A DNA stretch of 18,171 bases from CAZXFH01 sp964640055 (lineage in GTDB: Bacteria > Fidelibacterota > UBA2242 > JAFGTP01), in assembly GCA_964640055.1 (NCBI GenBank), contig CAZXFH010000053.1, positions 1 to 18,171 of the forward strand, given 5' to 3'. Each line of letters begins with the position of its first letter. Position 1 is the first letter of the stretch. Positions 1 to 8,054 of the stretch are shown here, piece after piece. Both the position numbers and the translations under genes were made by a program. Under the pieces are notes generated by a model. The model worked only from the letters and a program-made list of their open reading frames with translations. It ran no database searches and had not been told where the DNA came from.

Positions 1-69
1 ACAACCGATTATTCGCAATACTTATTTATAGTTATTTATGCACTGTTACTTACTTTAATTTTTTTAGTC

Positions 70-75
70 TATAAT
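70..75 (+). promoter_or_regulatory. Candidate -10 box of the hydrogenase operon
   Basis: A perfect TATAAT lies in an AT-rich stretch about 195 bases upstream of the first operon gene. No convincing TTGACA-like -35 box is seen at the ideal distance; the best is a weak TTACTT at 46-51. If used, it would give a leader of roughly 190 nt. In an AT-rich region such a box can arise by chance. Confidence 0.4.
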
Positions 76-82
76 ATTCATG

Positions 83-271
83 CTATCGATTTTCTTTGCA
101 ATTAAAGTGCCGCTTTATTAGTTTTGGGCGAATTTTGATACAGGTGATAACGGGAACGAAATTCGAGAAAAACTCATTACCTTCTGGCCCTTGAGGGTCG
201 GGAAGTGTTGAGAAACGTGTGATCATAACAATTGAACTCAATTTAGAATTCTTCTTAAAGGAGGACATTGC
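83..271 (+). other. Long untranslated leader before the hydrogenase operon
   Basis: These 190 bases hold no credible gene: the only long reading frame is an antisense frame without a recognisable ribosome-binding site, and the ATG at 80-82 opens only 13 codons. Visible structure is limited to a short hairpin at about 188-201 (GGCCC, TTGA loop, GGGTC with one G-U pair). No riboswitch class was recognised. The segment ends in an excellent Shine-Dalgarno (AAAGGAGG, about 257-264) serving the ATG at 272. Confidence 0.35.
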
Positions 272-643
272 ATGGCTAAAATATTATTAGTAGATGACGA
301 TTACGATTTCGTATCAGGTGTAAAGGTGGTTTTGGAAAGCGCTGAATATGAAGTCATACCAGCCTACTCGCGAGAAGAGGGTATGGAACTATTCGAAAAA
401 GAAAAACCGGACCTGGTGGTTTTGGATGTAATGATGGACGAACCTGATGATGGTTTCACCATGGCCCAGGAACTGAAAGACAAGCATCCCAAGGCTGTTA
501 TTTTGATGCTCTCCAGTATCGGCAAGGTTACCGGAATGGATTATGATAAAGATGATGAGATGGTACCTGTCGATGCTTTTGAAGCCAAACCGATCATGCC
601 CAAGGAGTTACTCGCTATCGTAAAAGAATTGCTTAACAATTAA
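272..643 (+). CDS. Single-domain response regulator (CheY-like receiver) of the hydrogenase operon
   Basis: This 123-residue protein is a stand-alone receiver domain with no output domain. The acidic pocket is D8-D9-D10 at the end of strand 1, the phosphoacceptor is D52 (VVLDVMMDEPDDGF), the switch Ser is S81 or S82, and the conserved Lys is K106 in the EAKPI motif, so it should be phosphorylatable. The loop after D52 reads DEPDDG instead of the usual P-x-x-D/N-G, and the beta4-alpha4 region is enlarged and acidic (MDYDKDDEM, residues 89-97). The start is fixed by AAAGGAGG eight bases upstream. It lies 12 bases before the NuoEF gene, so it is almost certainly co-transcribed. A role in sensing or tuning hydrogenase function is inferred from context. 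No cognate histidine kinase is in the window. Confidence 0.93.
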   Translation: MAKILLVDDDYDFVSGVKVVLESAEYEVIPAYSREEGMELFEKEKPDLVVLDVMMDEPDDGFTMAQELKDKHPKAVILMLSSIGKVTGMDYDKDDEMVPVDAFEAKPIMPKELLAIVKELLNN

Positions 644-655
644 GGAGAGAGGCTT

Positions 656-2359
656 ATGCAGGTAATAGAACGCGAAAAAGTCAATCGCGAAATAAAAAAG
701 CTGAAAAAAGCATATGGCGATAACCGCTCAGCCTTGATGCCCATTTTACAAAATCTACAGGATAAATATCTTTACCTGTCCGATATAATCATGCAGGAAG
801 TTGCCCATGGGCTGGACATTCACCCAGTAGAAGTTGAAGGAGTTGCCAGCTTTTATAGTTTTTTCAGAACCAAAACAGCCCAAGGCAAATATGTCATCCG
901 TCTTTGTCAAACCATTTCTTGCGACCTGGCCGGCAAAGCGAATGTGGCCCGGCAGCTGGAAAACGAGCTGGGAATCAAATTTGGAGAAACCACAAAGGAT
1001 GGTATGTTCACCATAGAATACACTAATTGCCTGGGAATGTGTGATCAAGGTCCGGCTATGATGATCAATGACCGTTTGTTTGCAAAAGTCACCCCTGACA
1101 AAGTGTCTCAGATCATTGCTGATTGTCGGCAGGATTTCCTTAAGTCCGACTTTCCCAAAGTAGTGCCGTCAGATGTTAAAAAGTCCGGACCGATCCTGAC
1201 CCACGATATTGCTTCCGGGCAATCCCTGGAGAAGGGACTTGAAATGAAACGGGCCAGCATCATCAACCTGATGCGAGAATCAGGACTAAAAGGACGGGGT
1301 GGCGCCGGGTTCCCTACGTCGGTCAAATGGCAGTTGGCCGCAGCGGCCAAAAGCGAGAAAAAATTTGTCGTCTGTAATGCCGATGAAGGCGAGCCGGGAA
1401 CTTTTAAGGATCGCTATCTGCTTTATAATCACACCGATATAATGTTGGATGGGATGACAATCGCGGCCTATGTTGTCGGCGCCCAGAAAGGCTATATTTA
1501 TCTACGAGGCGAATATCTTTATATAAAAAAATATCTGGAAGAAAAACTGAGTGCCCGCCGCCAAAATAAATTACTTGGGGAAAAAATTCTGGGAAAAGAA
1601 GGCTTTACCTTTGACATTGAGATGCGTCTGGGTGCAGGCGCCTATGTGTGTGGTGAGGAGACCGCATTGATTGAATCCCTGGAAGGTAATCGCGGGGAAC
1701 CCCGTAATCGGCCTCCCTTCCCGGTGGATACCGGATTTATGAAGAATCCCACCATTGTCAACAATGTAGAAACTTTTATTGACGCAGCCCTGATCTGTGT
1801 TAAAGGCGGCAATTGGTTCAAGGAGCACGGAACAGATAAATCCACCGGCACCAAGTTATTCAGCGTATCCGGTGACTGTGAAAATCCGGGTATTTATGAG
1901 TTGCCCTATGGGATTACCGTTCGGGAACTGTTGAAAGAGGTTGGCGCGGATGATGCCAAAGCGGTTCAAGTCGGTGGTGCTGGTGGAAGTTGTATCCCCA
2001 GGCAGGACTTTGATCGTAAAATTGCTTATGAGGATGTTCCGTCCGGCGGATCTATTATTGTATTCGGACCCGATACGGATATGCTGGCGGTTGCTAAAAA
2101 TTTCATGGAATTTTTCATAGAAGAAAGTTGCGGGCAATGTACACCATGCCGGGAGGGCAATCCGAAACTCCTGCAAGGCATAGAAATGTTGGAAAAAGGA
2201 CGCTGTTCCTATTCCTATCTCAAGGAGCTCATGCAATTAGGTGAGACCATGCAAATCGCTTCCAAGTGCGGCCTGGGTCAGTCCAGTCCCAATGCCTTTT
2301 TGTCCATTATGAAAAATTTTCAAGCGGAAGTTCTTGGCCGCGTGCCGGAAAAAGAATAA
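656..2359 (+). CDS. Fused NuoE-NuoF NADH dehydrogenase subunit of an [FeFe] hydrogenase (HydC-HydB fusion type)
   Basis: This cytoplasmic flavin and Fe-S subunit should exchange electrons between NAD(H) and the hydrogenase encoded next. Residues 1 to about 155 form a NuoE/HydC thioredoxin-like [2Fe-2S] domain with ligands C84-x4-C89 and C125-x3-C129, preceded by the usual helical segment. Residues about 160-567 form a NuoF/HydB domain: glycine-rich GRGGAGFP (213-220), NADEGEPGTFKDR and GAGAYVCGEETALIESLEG for NADH and FMN binding, then the N3-type [4Fe-4S] ligands C492-x2-C495-x2-C498 and C538. Only 29 residues follow C538, so the 2x[4Fe-4S] ferredoxin domain found at the C-terminus of Thermotoga-type HydB is absent. 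AAGGAGAG precedes the ATG. Twelve bases separate it from the genes on each side. Complex I membership is unlikely because the next gene carries an H-cluster and no membrane subunits are present. Confidence 0.93.
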   Translation: MQVIEREKVNREIKKLKKAYGDNRSALMPILQNLQDKYLYLSDIIMQEVAHGLDIHPVEVEGVASFYSFFRTKTAQGKYVIRLCQTISCDLAGKANVARQLENELGIKFGETTKDGMFTIEYTNCLGMCDQGPAMMINDRLFAKVTPDKVSQIIADCRQDFLKSDFPKVVPSDVKKSGPILTHDIASGQSLEKGLEMKRASIINLMRESGLKGRGGAGFPTSVKWQLAAAAKSEKKFVVCNADEGEPGTFKDRYLLYNHTDIMLDGMTIAAYVVGAQKGYIYLRGEYLYIKKYLEEKLSARRQNKLLGEKILGKEGFTFDIEMRLGAGAYVCGEETALIESLEGNRGEPRNRPPFPVDTGFMKNPTIVNNVETFIDAALICVKGGNWFKEHGTDKSTGTKLFSVSGDCENPGIYELPYGITVRELLKEVGADDAKAVQVGGAGGSCIPRQDFDRKIAYEDVPSGGSIIVFGPDTDMLAVAKNFMEFFIEESCGQCTPCREGNPKLLQGIEMLEKGRCSYSYLKELMQLGETMQIASKCGLGQSSPNAFLSIMKNFQAEVLGRVPEKE

Positions 2360-2371
2360 GGAGGAATCAGC

Positions 2372-4306
2372 ATGACAAACAATAAAAAAGATTTTAAAAA
2401 GGAAGACAGATCACGGGCTCCCAGAAGTACCACTCCTTCTCAGGTAAAAAAGCCTGACAACATTGAAGCCATCGGTGCAATGGTCAAAGTCAAAATTGAT
2501 GACAAGGAAATCAAAGTACCTATGGGTACCACCATACTAGAAGCCGCCAAGGAGTTGGGCCTAAATATCCCCACGCTGTGTGATCATGATGATCTTTGCG
2601 TGGCTGGTGTATGTCGCATCTGTGTAGTGGAAATCGAAGGGATGCGCACGTTGCAGGCTTCCTGTGCTTTTCCAATCACCTCACCAATTACCGTGCATAC
2701 CCATACCCGGAAAGTACGCCAGGCCCGTCGACATGTACTGGATCTACTACTCTCCAGGCACTATGGCGAATGCTACAGCTGCGTGCGTAATAATAATTGT
2801 GAATTACAAAGTCTAGCCAATGAATACGGGGTTGACTTCTACCGGTTTGGTCATATTGAAAAGCCCCAGGAAATTTCAGATCATTCCAGTTATGCGATTG
2901 TTCGTGACATGGATAAATGTATTCTGTGTCGACGCTGTGTGCGGACCTGTGTGGATCTACAGGAAGTGGGTGTTTATGATGCGCTGAAACGTGGCGATGA
3001 AACCCACATCGGTACTTTCCTGGATCGCGCCATGTCCGATCTGATCTGCATCAACTGCGGCCAATGTATCAACCGCTGCCCGACCGGAGCCTTGCACGCC
3101 AAGGACCCCTCGGATACCATCTGGGAGGCCATTGATGATCCCAAAAAACATGTGGTCATTCAAACCGCACCCGCTCCCCGCTCCGCTATTGGCGAGTGCT
3201 TTGGACTGGAACCGGGTAAACCCCTGACTTTTGAAATGAATACTGCGATTCGTTATTGCGGTTTTGACCGGGTATTTGACACAAATTTCGCGGCAGATTT
3301 AACGATCATTGAGGAAGGCACCGAACTTATCCAGAGACTTCATAAGGCCTTGGCAAAAAAAGAACCCACTGCCCTCCCTCAATTTACTTCCTGTTCTCCT
3401 GGCTGGGTCAAATATATTGAGCATTTCAACCCCGATATGCTGGCGCATGTCTCTTCAGCCAAGAGCCCGCAGCAAATGTTCGGAGCAGTAATTAAAACTT
3501 ACTATGCGAAACTCAATAACATCGACCCGGCTGATATTGTCACCGTGGCCCTGATGCCCTGTACGGCCAAGAAATTTGAATGTAATCGACCTGAGATGAA
3601 TGATTCCGGATTCAAAGATATCGACTATGGCTTAACGACCCGGGAATTAGCGCAAATGTTCAAAGAAGCCGGCATTGATCTGCCCGCCATGCAGCAATCG
3701 GATTTTGACGATCCCTTTGGTACCATGACCGGTTCCGGAGTGATCTTTGGGGCAACCGGTGGTGTGATGGAATCAGCGATCCGGACTGTATTTGAGCTGG
3801 TTACCGGTAAACGCATCGATGATCTGTTCGAGCACGCTAATATTAAACCCGTACGGGGTTTTGACGGCATTCGTTATGCCGAATTACCAATCAAAGAAGT
3901 GGGACCGGTACCGGATATTCTGAAAGGCCATTTTGATGATTTCGAATGGCTCAGAGGAGCCACTCTGAAAGTGGCTGTTGCCCATGGTACCGCCAACGCA
4001 AAACGGGTTCTGGAAAATATCCAGTCCGGGGGCAAACTCAGTGAATGTCACTTCATTGAATTCATGGCCTGTCCGGGCGGTTGTCTAGGCGGCGGTGGCA
4101 TGCCTATCCCCACCGATAAAAAGATCAGAGCAGCCAGAGCACAAGCCATCTATAAGGAAGATGAAGCCAGTGACGTACGCAAATCCTATGAGAATCCGGC
4201 GATCACAAAACTATACAGCGAGTTCTTCACTCAAGGTCCTGCCACTGATAAGCCCCATAAGTTACTGCACACCCACTATACTGCCCGGGGTAAAAAAGTG
4301 GTTTAG
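2372..4306 (+). CDS. hydA: [FeFe] hydrogenase catalytic subunit, M3-type architecture
   Basis: This enzyme reversibly reduces protons to H2 using electrons from the NuoEF partner. Domains in order: a 36-residue charged N-terminal extension; a NuoG-like [2Fe-2S] domain (C70, C81, C84, C98); a His-Cys [4Fe-4S] site (H130, C134, C137, C143); two ferredoxin-type [4Fe-4S] sites (CILCRRCVRTC and CINCGQCINRCP, about 188-240); the H-cluster domain; and a C-terminal small-subunit-like segment ending LLHTHYTARG. The H-cluster ligands are C341 in TSCSPGW, C397 in MPCTAKK, and C567 and C571 in FMACPGGCLGGGG. The residue after C341 is S342, where most enzymes have cysteine (C299 in Clostridium pasteurianum CpI), a proton-relay position. 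The 644-residue length is CpI-like plus the extension. AAGGAGG nine bases upstream fixes the start. The maturases HydE, HydF and HydG are not in the window. Confidence 0.96.
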   Translation: MTNNKKDFKKEDRSRAPRSTTPSQVKKPDNIEAIGAMVKVKIDDKEIKVPMGTTILEAAKELGLNIPTLCDHDDLCVAGVCRICVVEIEGMRTLQASCAFPITSPITVHTHTRKVRQARRHVLDLLLSRHYGECYSCVRNNNCELQSLANEYGVDFYRFGHIEKPQEISDHSSYAIVRDMDKCILCRRCVRTCVDLQEVGVYDALKRGDETHIGTFLDRAMSDLICINCGQCINRCPTGALHAKDPSDTIWEAIDDPKKHVVIQTAPAPRSAIGECFGLEPGKPLTFEMNTAIRYCGFDRVFDTNFAADLTIIEEGTELIQRLHKALAKKEPTALPQFTSCSPGWVKYIEHFNPDMLAHVSSAKSPQQMFGAVIKTYYAKLNNIDPADIVTVALMPCTAKKFECNRPEMNDSGFKDIDYGLTTRELAQMFKEAGIDLPAMQQSDFDDPFGTMTGSGVIFGATGGVMESAIRTVFELVTGKRIDDLFEHANIKPVRGFDGIRYAELPIKEVGPVPDILKGHFDDFEWLRGATLKVAVAHGTANAKRVLENIQSGGKLSECHFIEFMACPGGCLGGGGMPIPTDKKIRAARAQAIYKEDEASDVRKSYENPAITKLYSEFFTQGPATDKPHKLLHTHYTARGKKVV

Positions 4307-4326
4307 ATCCATTTGTATGATAGCGT

Positions 4327-4360
4327 AAAGGGGCGATTCAATTGAATCGCCCCTTTTTTT
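4327..4360 (+). terminator. Rho-independent terminator of the hydrogenase operon
   Basis: A perfect 24-base palindrome at 4330-4353 gives a 10-bp stem (GGGGCGATTC with its complement) and an AATT loop. It is flanked by AAA and followed by seven T (4354-4360). It starts 23 bases after the hydrogenase stop codon. On the minus strand only three T follow, so it could partly terminate the convergent amidase transcript too. Confidence 0.93.
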
Positions 4361-4405
4361 AGTTTCAGTATTCGTTAATCCGGGGATTACCCAGCCAATC
4401 TGTAA

Positions 4406-7400
4406 TTAGTGGCTGCCACCGATTCTTTCACTGGTTGCATTAATCACTTTAACTTCTTTGGGACGTGCTAAAAATTGTAAAACATCTCTGATCAGGGCTC
4501 GTCGCTGTATGGCCCCCCGAATCGTTTCAAAAGGAAATCCCATGATAATCAATCGATAGTCCCCCTGATAAGCGATAGCAGCGCTGAAGTTATTTTCAGT
4601 ATAGCGCAGAATAGTGGTTGCCAGACTGTCGGCGGGAATAATCGCGTCCGGTGATTCCACCCGGTAAATATCCTTGCCCAAGGTGATGTTATAGGTAAAA
4701 TTATAGGGTAACTGAATAAAATTACTATCAGCTGAATGGAAGGCGCCGCTGGCTGCGGCATGGTTGGTAACCCATTGATATTTGAGAATATCCCGGGCAA
4801 ACTGGATATCCGGATCACCCTCTTTCCGTCCCTCAAAAAGATCAGTGCCGATATGGGCTCCGGACATAAACAGACCGCCCCCGCTTTGACAATAATCGAC
4901 AATCTTGGCCTGCAATACGATTGGCAGAGTCTTAAACTCTTTCACCGCGGGGTTATCGGGATAAGGGGTGGTGCGTTCTTCACCCATGATCAGATCGACC
5001 AAGTCATACTCCTTCATATCGATCAGATCATGCATAACACTTTCATCACTAGCCGAAATATAGGCATATCCGGCGGACAGAATAGCCCGGCCATGTCTGG
5101 CCGGATAGTCAAAAGTATTTCCGACAAGAATTGTGGTTTCATAGTTTGCTTGGCTGGCGCCCCAGCCGGGGGCATCATTGGTTACGAATTTGGAAAAGGG
5201 ATAAAAATCAAACTGAGGACCGGTATATCCCAGGTCATATTGATAGGGCACCCCTTCATCACGAAAATTGGCAAAACCCTTGAAATGGTTCAGATCGATC
5301 ATTTCCGGTGCACAGATCCGATCGAATCCATTAATGATCAGAACCGTATCCCGGGCATTCTGCGGATATCCAACCGACAAAATTTCCGACGGGAAACTCT
5401 CTCCGCCGGCATTAAGCGCCGTGACTTTAAAACTGAATACTTTACCCGGAACCAAATTCCGGATGACACATTTCGGCTCGGTGACTACTCTCCCGTTATC
5501 AAATCCCTGGTCATTGATCCGGGTATAGACCACGTAATGGTCGGGAACTGCGGTTTCTTCCAGCGTATCAATTACGGGTCGCCAGGTTAAGGTGACCTCA
5601 TGACTATCACTAAAGACAACCTGCATATGATCCACAGGCAAGGGCTGGATCGTATAGGCTTTCTGATATTGACTGCTGATAAATTTTAGCATGCCTTTAT
5701 AAAGAGCCCGGCTGAAATCAAAACGAAAACGGGGATCCATACCATATTGCATATCAACAAAGTTCTGATGTGAAAAGAATTCCATTAAGGCAGCCGGTAC
5801 ATTGGGCCGGTAGGCCTCACTATAACGGGCATTATAAAGACTTCTCCTATTCCAATCGGAAGTATAAGTTTGCCGTAAATCCTGTACGATCTGGGTTTGT
5901 AAAATATCGGTGAGATCACGGCAGGCCAAGCGGCTGACTCCATTAGGGAAAACAGTGGCGGTGTCATCGTCAGTCAAACTATAGATTCCCAGGGTTCCCA
6001 CGACCTTGCCATTGCGGGTAATCCCCGCATCCGTATGAAAAGAACAGGAGAGATCGATTGGGACCTTCAATCCGGCCGCATCCCTGTCCCGGTTAGGGCC
6101 GCCAGGGGCGCCCTGCAGATAATTAACCCATTCACCACGACTGGTATAGTCATCATTATAATCATTGGTATCTTTATTAAAACTATACACCAGCGTATCA
6201 GGCATGCCAGCATATTGTAAGTAATAGCGGGCGCCTTCAATAAACCGGGCCCGGCCGCTTTGTTTCCCCTCGCGCATAATATTGCCTACCCCGCCACCGA
6301 ACCGTACGGCATCAGCCGTTATATAGTCCTCCGTATGCGTCCCCTTGTTGGTTAAGACGACCTTACCCTGTTCATCATCACGGCCTTTGTTAAATTTAAA
6401 CCGTCCCAAGTAAACCCAGGTCGCTCCGCCCATCTGTTGATTGACTGCAAAGCTTGTTTTTCCACCGCGGTGATAAACCGTATACTGAGCCGCGGTTGTA
6501 TTGGAGTCACTATGGGCGTAAGAGACATACACACCATAATAACCTGCCGCCGGCAAGTAAGGTATCCAGCTGATTTGAGCCGAAGCGACGGTATCGCATT
6601 GAACCTGGCGATAACTGCCCATTAAAAAGGGATTTTCTCCGCTCTCATAGGGCGGACTGCCAATCGCAAATCCCGGCTTTTGGCCTGCTTGCCAGATATG
6701 CAGCGTATCCCGGACGACTTCCAGATAGGCGCTGGTGGAATCAACATGATCATTGTCCACAACTATGGCATGCTTTTGCATATCCCGTTCCCGGGGTACC
6801 CATACATTAGCACCGGCATTCTCCAGCATAGGGATTAAATATGGAATGGTAAAGGAAAGGGGCAGCAGATCTTCCACAGTCTGAAACAAACGTGGCCGCT
6901 GCCATTCCCAGCGCTCTTTTTTGTTATTAAAATACCAGCCATGGCTATGCCAGAGAGCGATGTGATGTCCAAATAGGCCTTTGCTAGGCGTGTAAGGACA
7001 ACTGATATTGTGTACAACCGGAACCAGTTGTTCATCAGGATAAGGCATGCGGGTCACATCATAGGCGCTATTGTCCTTACGATAGAAATTAGGGACCAAC
7101 TGTTCAAGCGGTGTTTCCAGGGAATACAATTCCAGAGAATAATTCCGGTACCACATACCTAACCTCTCCCGGAAATCCTGGTATATCTGGTCTGTGGTTG
7201 ACAGACGTAAGGGGATGTAAGAAAAATATTGACTAAAATAAACGTGAATATCTTTCTCGCCTTTGTCCACCCTGACACTATCAATACGGGTCTGAGGCGG
7301 TACTGAAACCGGCTCTTTCTTACGAGTACAACGGCGTAGAAAACGCTCACTTTTTTTGTGGACACGATAGGTATGCAGATCCATTTCCGAATAATCATAG

Positions 7401-7483
7401 CCCCTGTTCCCGGTCCTAATCAGCGAACAATGACTGAGCACTGTTACTCCGATCATCATAGCCATTAATACTTTTCTAGTCAT
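4406..7483 (-). CDS. Exported N-acetylmuramoyl-L-alanine amidase with golvesin-like and FnIII domains
   Basis: The protein should cleave peptide stems from peptidoglycan outside the inner membrane. The ATG at 7483 (1025 residues) is preferred over an upstream GTG at 7507 because AAAAGGAAAG sits just ahead of it and a hydrophobic signal segment follows at once. C19 ends that segment, but its preceding LSH is a poor lipobox. The zinc-amidase signature is split: WHSHG (H179, H181), then VEDL, then PRERD; a golvesin-like beta domain (about 270-400) intervenes; then SFHTD (H483) and ALMEFF (E568), matching the amidase_3 second zinc His and catalytic Glu. An FnIII domain follows (about 610-710), then a class I amidotransferase-like fold (SGGGLFMSGAHIGTD). 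Relatives are often mislabelled xanthan lyase. It lies 51 bases after the GNAT gene and ends towards the shared terminator. Domain borders are estimates. Confidence 0.8.
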   Translation of the reverse strand: MTRKVLMAMMIGVTVLSHCSLIRTGNRGYDYSEMDLHTYRVHKKSERFLRRCTRKKEPVSVPPQTRIDSVRVDKGEKDIHVYFSQYFSYIPLRLSTTDQIYQDFRERLGMWYRNYSLELYSLETPLEQLVPNFYRKDNSAYDVTRMPYPDEQLVPVVHNISCPYTPSKGLFGHHIALWHSHGWYFNNKKERWEWQRPRLFQTVEDLLPLSFTIPYLIPMLENAGANVWVPRERDMQKHAIVVDNDHVDSTSAYLEVVRDTLHIWQAGQKPGFAIGSPPYESGENPFLMGSYRQVQCDTVASAQISWIPYLPAAGYYGVYVSYAHSDSNTTAAQYTVYHRGGKTSFAVNQQMGGATWVYLGRFKFNKGRDDEQGKVVLTNKGTHTEDYITADAVRFGGGVGNIMREGKQSGRARFIEGARYYLQYAGMPDTLVYSFNKDTNDYNDDYTSRGEWVNYLQGAPGGPNRDRDAAGLKVPIDLSCSFHTDAGITRNGKVVGTLGIYSLTDDDTATVFPNGVSRLACRDLTDILQTQIVQDLRQTYTSDWNRRSLYNARYSEAYRPNVPAALMEFFSHQNFVDMQYGMDPRFRFDFSRALYKGMLKFISSQYQKAYTIQPLPVDHMQVVFSDSHEVTLTWRPVIDTLEETAVPDHYVVYTRINDQGFDNGRVVTEPKCVIRNLVPGKVFSFKVTALNAGGESFPSEILSVGYPQNARDTVLIINGFDRICAPEMIDLNHFKGFANFRDEGVPYQYDLGYTGPQFDFYPFSKFVTNDAPGWGASQANYETTILVGNTFDYPARHGRAILSAGYAYISASDESVMHDLIDMKEYDLVDLIMGEERTTPYPDNPAVKEFKTLPIVLQAKIVDYCQSGGGLFMSGAHIGTDLFEGRKEGDPDIQFARDILKYQWVTNHAAASGAFHSADSNFIQLPYNFTYNITLGKDIYRVESPDAIIPADSLATTILRYTENNFSAAIAYQGDYRLIIMGFPFETIRGAIQRRALIRDVLQFLARPKEVKVINATSERIGGSH

Positions 7484-7496
7484 ACTCTTTCCTTTT
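7484..7496 (-). promoter_or_regulatory. Ribosome-binding site that decides the amidase start
   Basis: On the minus strand AAAAGGAAAG lies about four to six bases before the ATG at 7483, whereas the in-frame GTG at 7507 has no comparable sequence and would put charged residues before the signal peptide. Confidence 0.6.
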
Positions 7497-7534
7497 ATCC
7501 GATTCACTCTTTTATAACATCATATCCATTGGGC

Positions 7535-7960
7535 TTAAGCATCGATACGAACCATTAGGTAATGGTCTATACCGGCCTCCTGAAACCCGGCCCCTTTTTT
7601 ATTAAAACCATGTTTTTCATAATAGCTTTTCAAATAAGCTTGGGCATGCATTTTATAGCGGTGGAATCCTTTCTCTTTAGCGATTTGGATCATATAATCA
7701 ACGATCTGACGGCCGTAACCGTGGCCCCGGAAATTTTTCCGTACGGCAATCCGTTCCAACTTAGCCCAGCCATCTACAAAGCGTAATCGGCCGGCTCCCA
7801 CCGGTTCATCATCGATTTCGGCCAGGATATGGAGTGCACTGAATTCATGTTCATCTTTTTCCAAACGGTAAGAGACATTCTGTTCTTCCATGAAAACAAT
7901 ACCCCGTACCATAAATACTTTTAATAATTCATCAAAATTTGAGACAATTTTCAACTCCAT
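7535..7960 (-). CDS. GNAT family N-acetyltransferase
   Basis: This 141-residue protein has the GNAT fold: N-terminal 'MELKIVSNFDELLKVF' and 'VRGIVFMEEQNVSY', the central strand LERIAVR, the acetyl-CoA pyrophosphate loop RGHGYGR (Q/R-x-x-G-x-G type), and the C-terminal 'YYEKHGF' motif. It should transfer an acetyl group from acetyl-CoA to an unknown small molecule or protein amine. The frame is open up to 8074, but the ATG at 7960 is chosen because AGGGGGC precedes it by four bases and family homology begins there. The upstream 38 codons look non-conserved and would overlap the preceding gene. It sits between the regulator and the amidase genes, all on the minus strand and probably one transcript. 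Confidence 0.88.
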   Translation of the reverse strand: MELKIVSNFDELLKVFMVRGIVFMEEQNVSYRLEKDEHEFSALHILAEIDDEPVGAGRLRFVDGWAKLERIAVRKNFRGHGYGRQIVDYMIQIAKEKGFHRYKMHAQAYLKSYYEKHGFNKKGAGFQEAGIDHYLMVRIDA

Positions 7961-8054
7961 ATTGCCCCCTGTTTTTTTGGCATACCAGCCGTAGCGTTTA
8001 TCGCAGTATTTTCTTGAAATTGAATTCATGATTATCGATATATTGAAATAATTT

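Noticed and set aside
83..268. Open frame of 61 codons on the minus strand in the hydrogenase leader
   Set aside because: No recognisable domain or ribosome-binding site; the region makes better sense as promoter and leader of the downstream operon.
656..4306. Part of a respiratory complex I (NuoE, NuoF, NuoG)
   Set aside because: The third gene carries all four H-cluster cysteines and the FMACPGGCLGGGG motif, so it is an [FeFe] hydrogenase; no other Nuo subunits follow before the terminator.
4736..5590. Open frame of 284 codons on the plus strand, opposite the amidase gene
   Set aside because: It lies wholly inside the amidase coding region, has no recognisable domain or ribosome-binding site, and its composition follows from the opposite strand's codons.
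4406..7483. Xanthan lyase
   Set aside because: That label is common on relatives, but the visible residues (WHSHG, SFHTD, ALMEFF) fit a zinc amidase and no polysaccharide lyase motif is seen.
7535..7960. Beta-lysine acetyltransferase (AblB) partner of the KamA-family gene, for osmolyte synthesis
   Set aside because: It is more than 4 kb from the KamA gene, in another transcription unit, and much shorter than AblB; the KamA unit also seems to lack lysine-binding residues.
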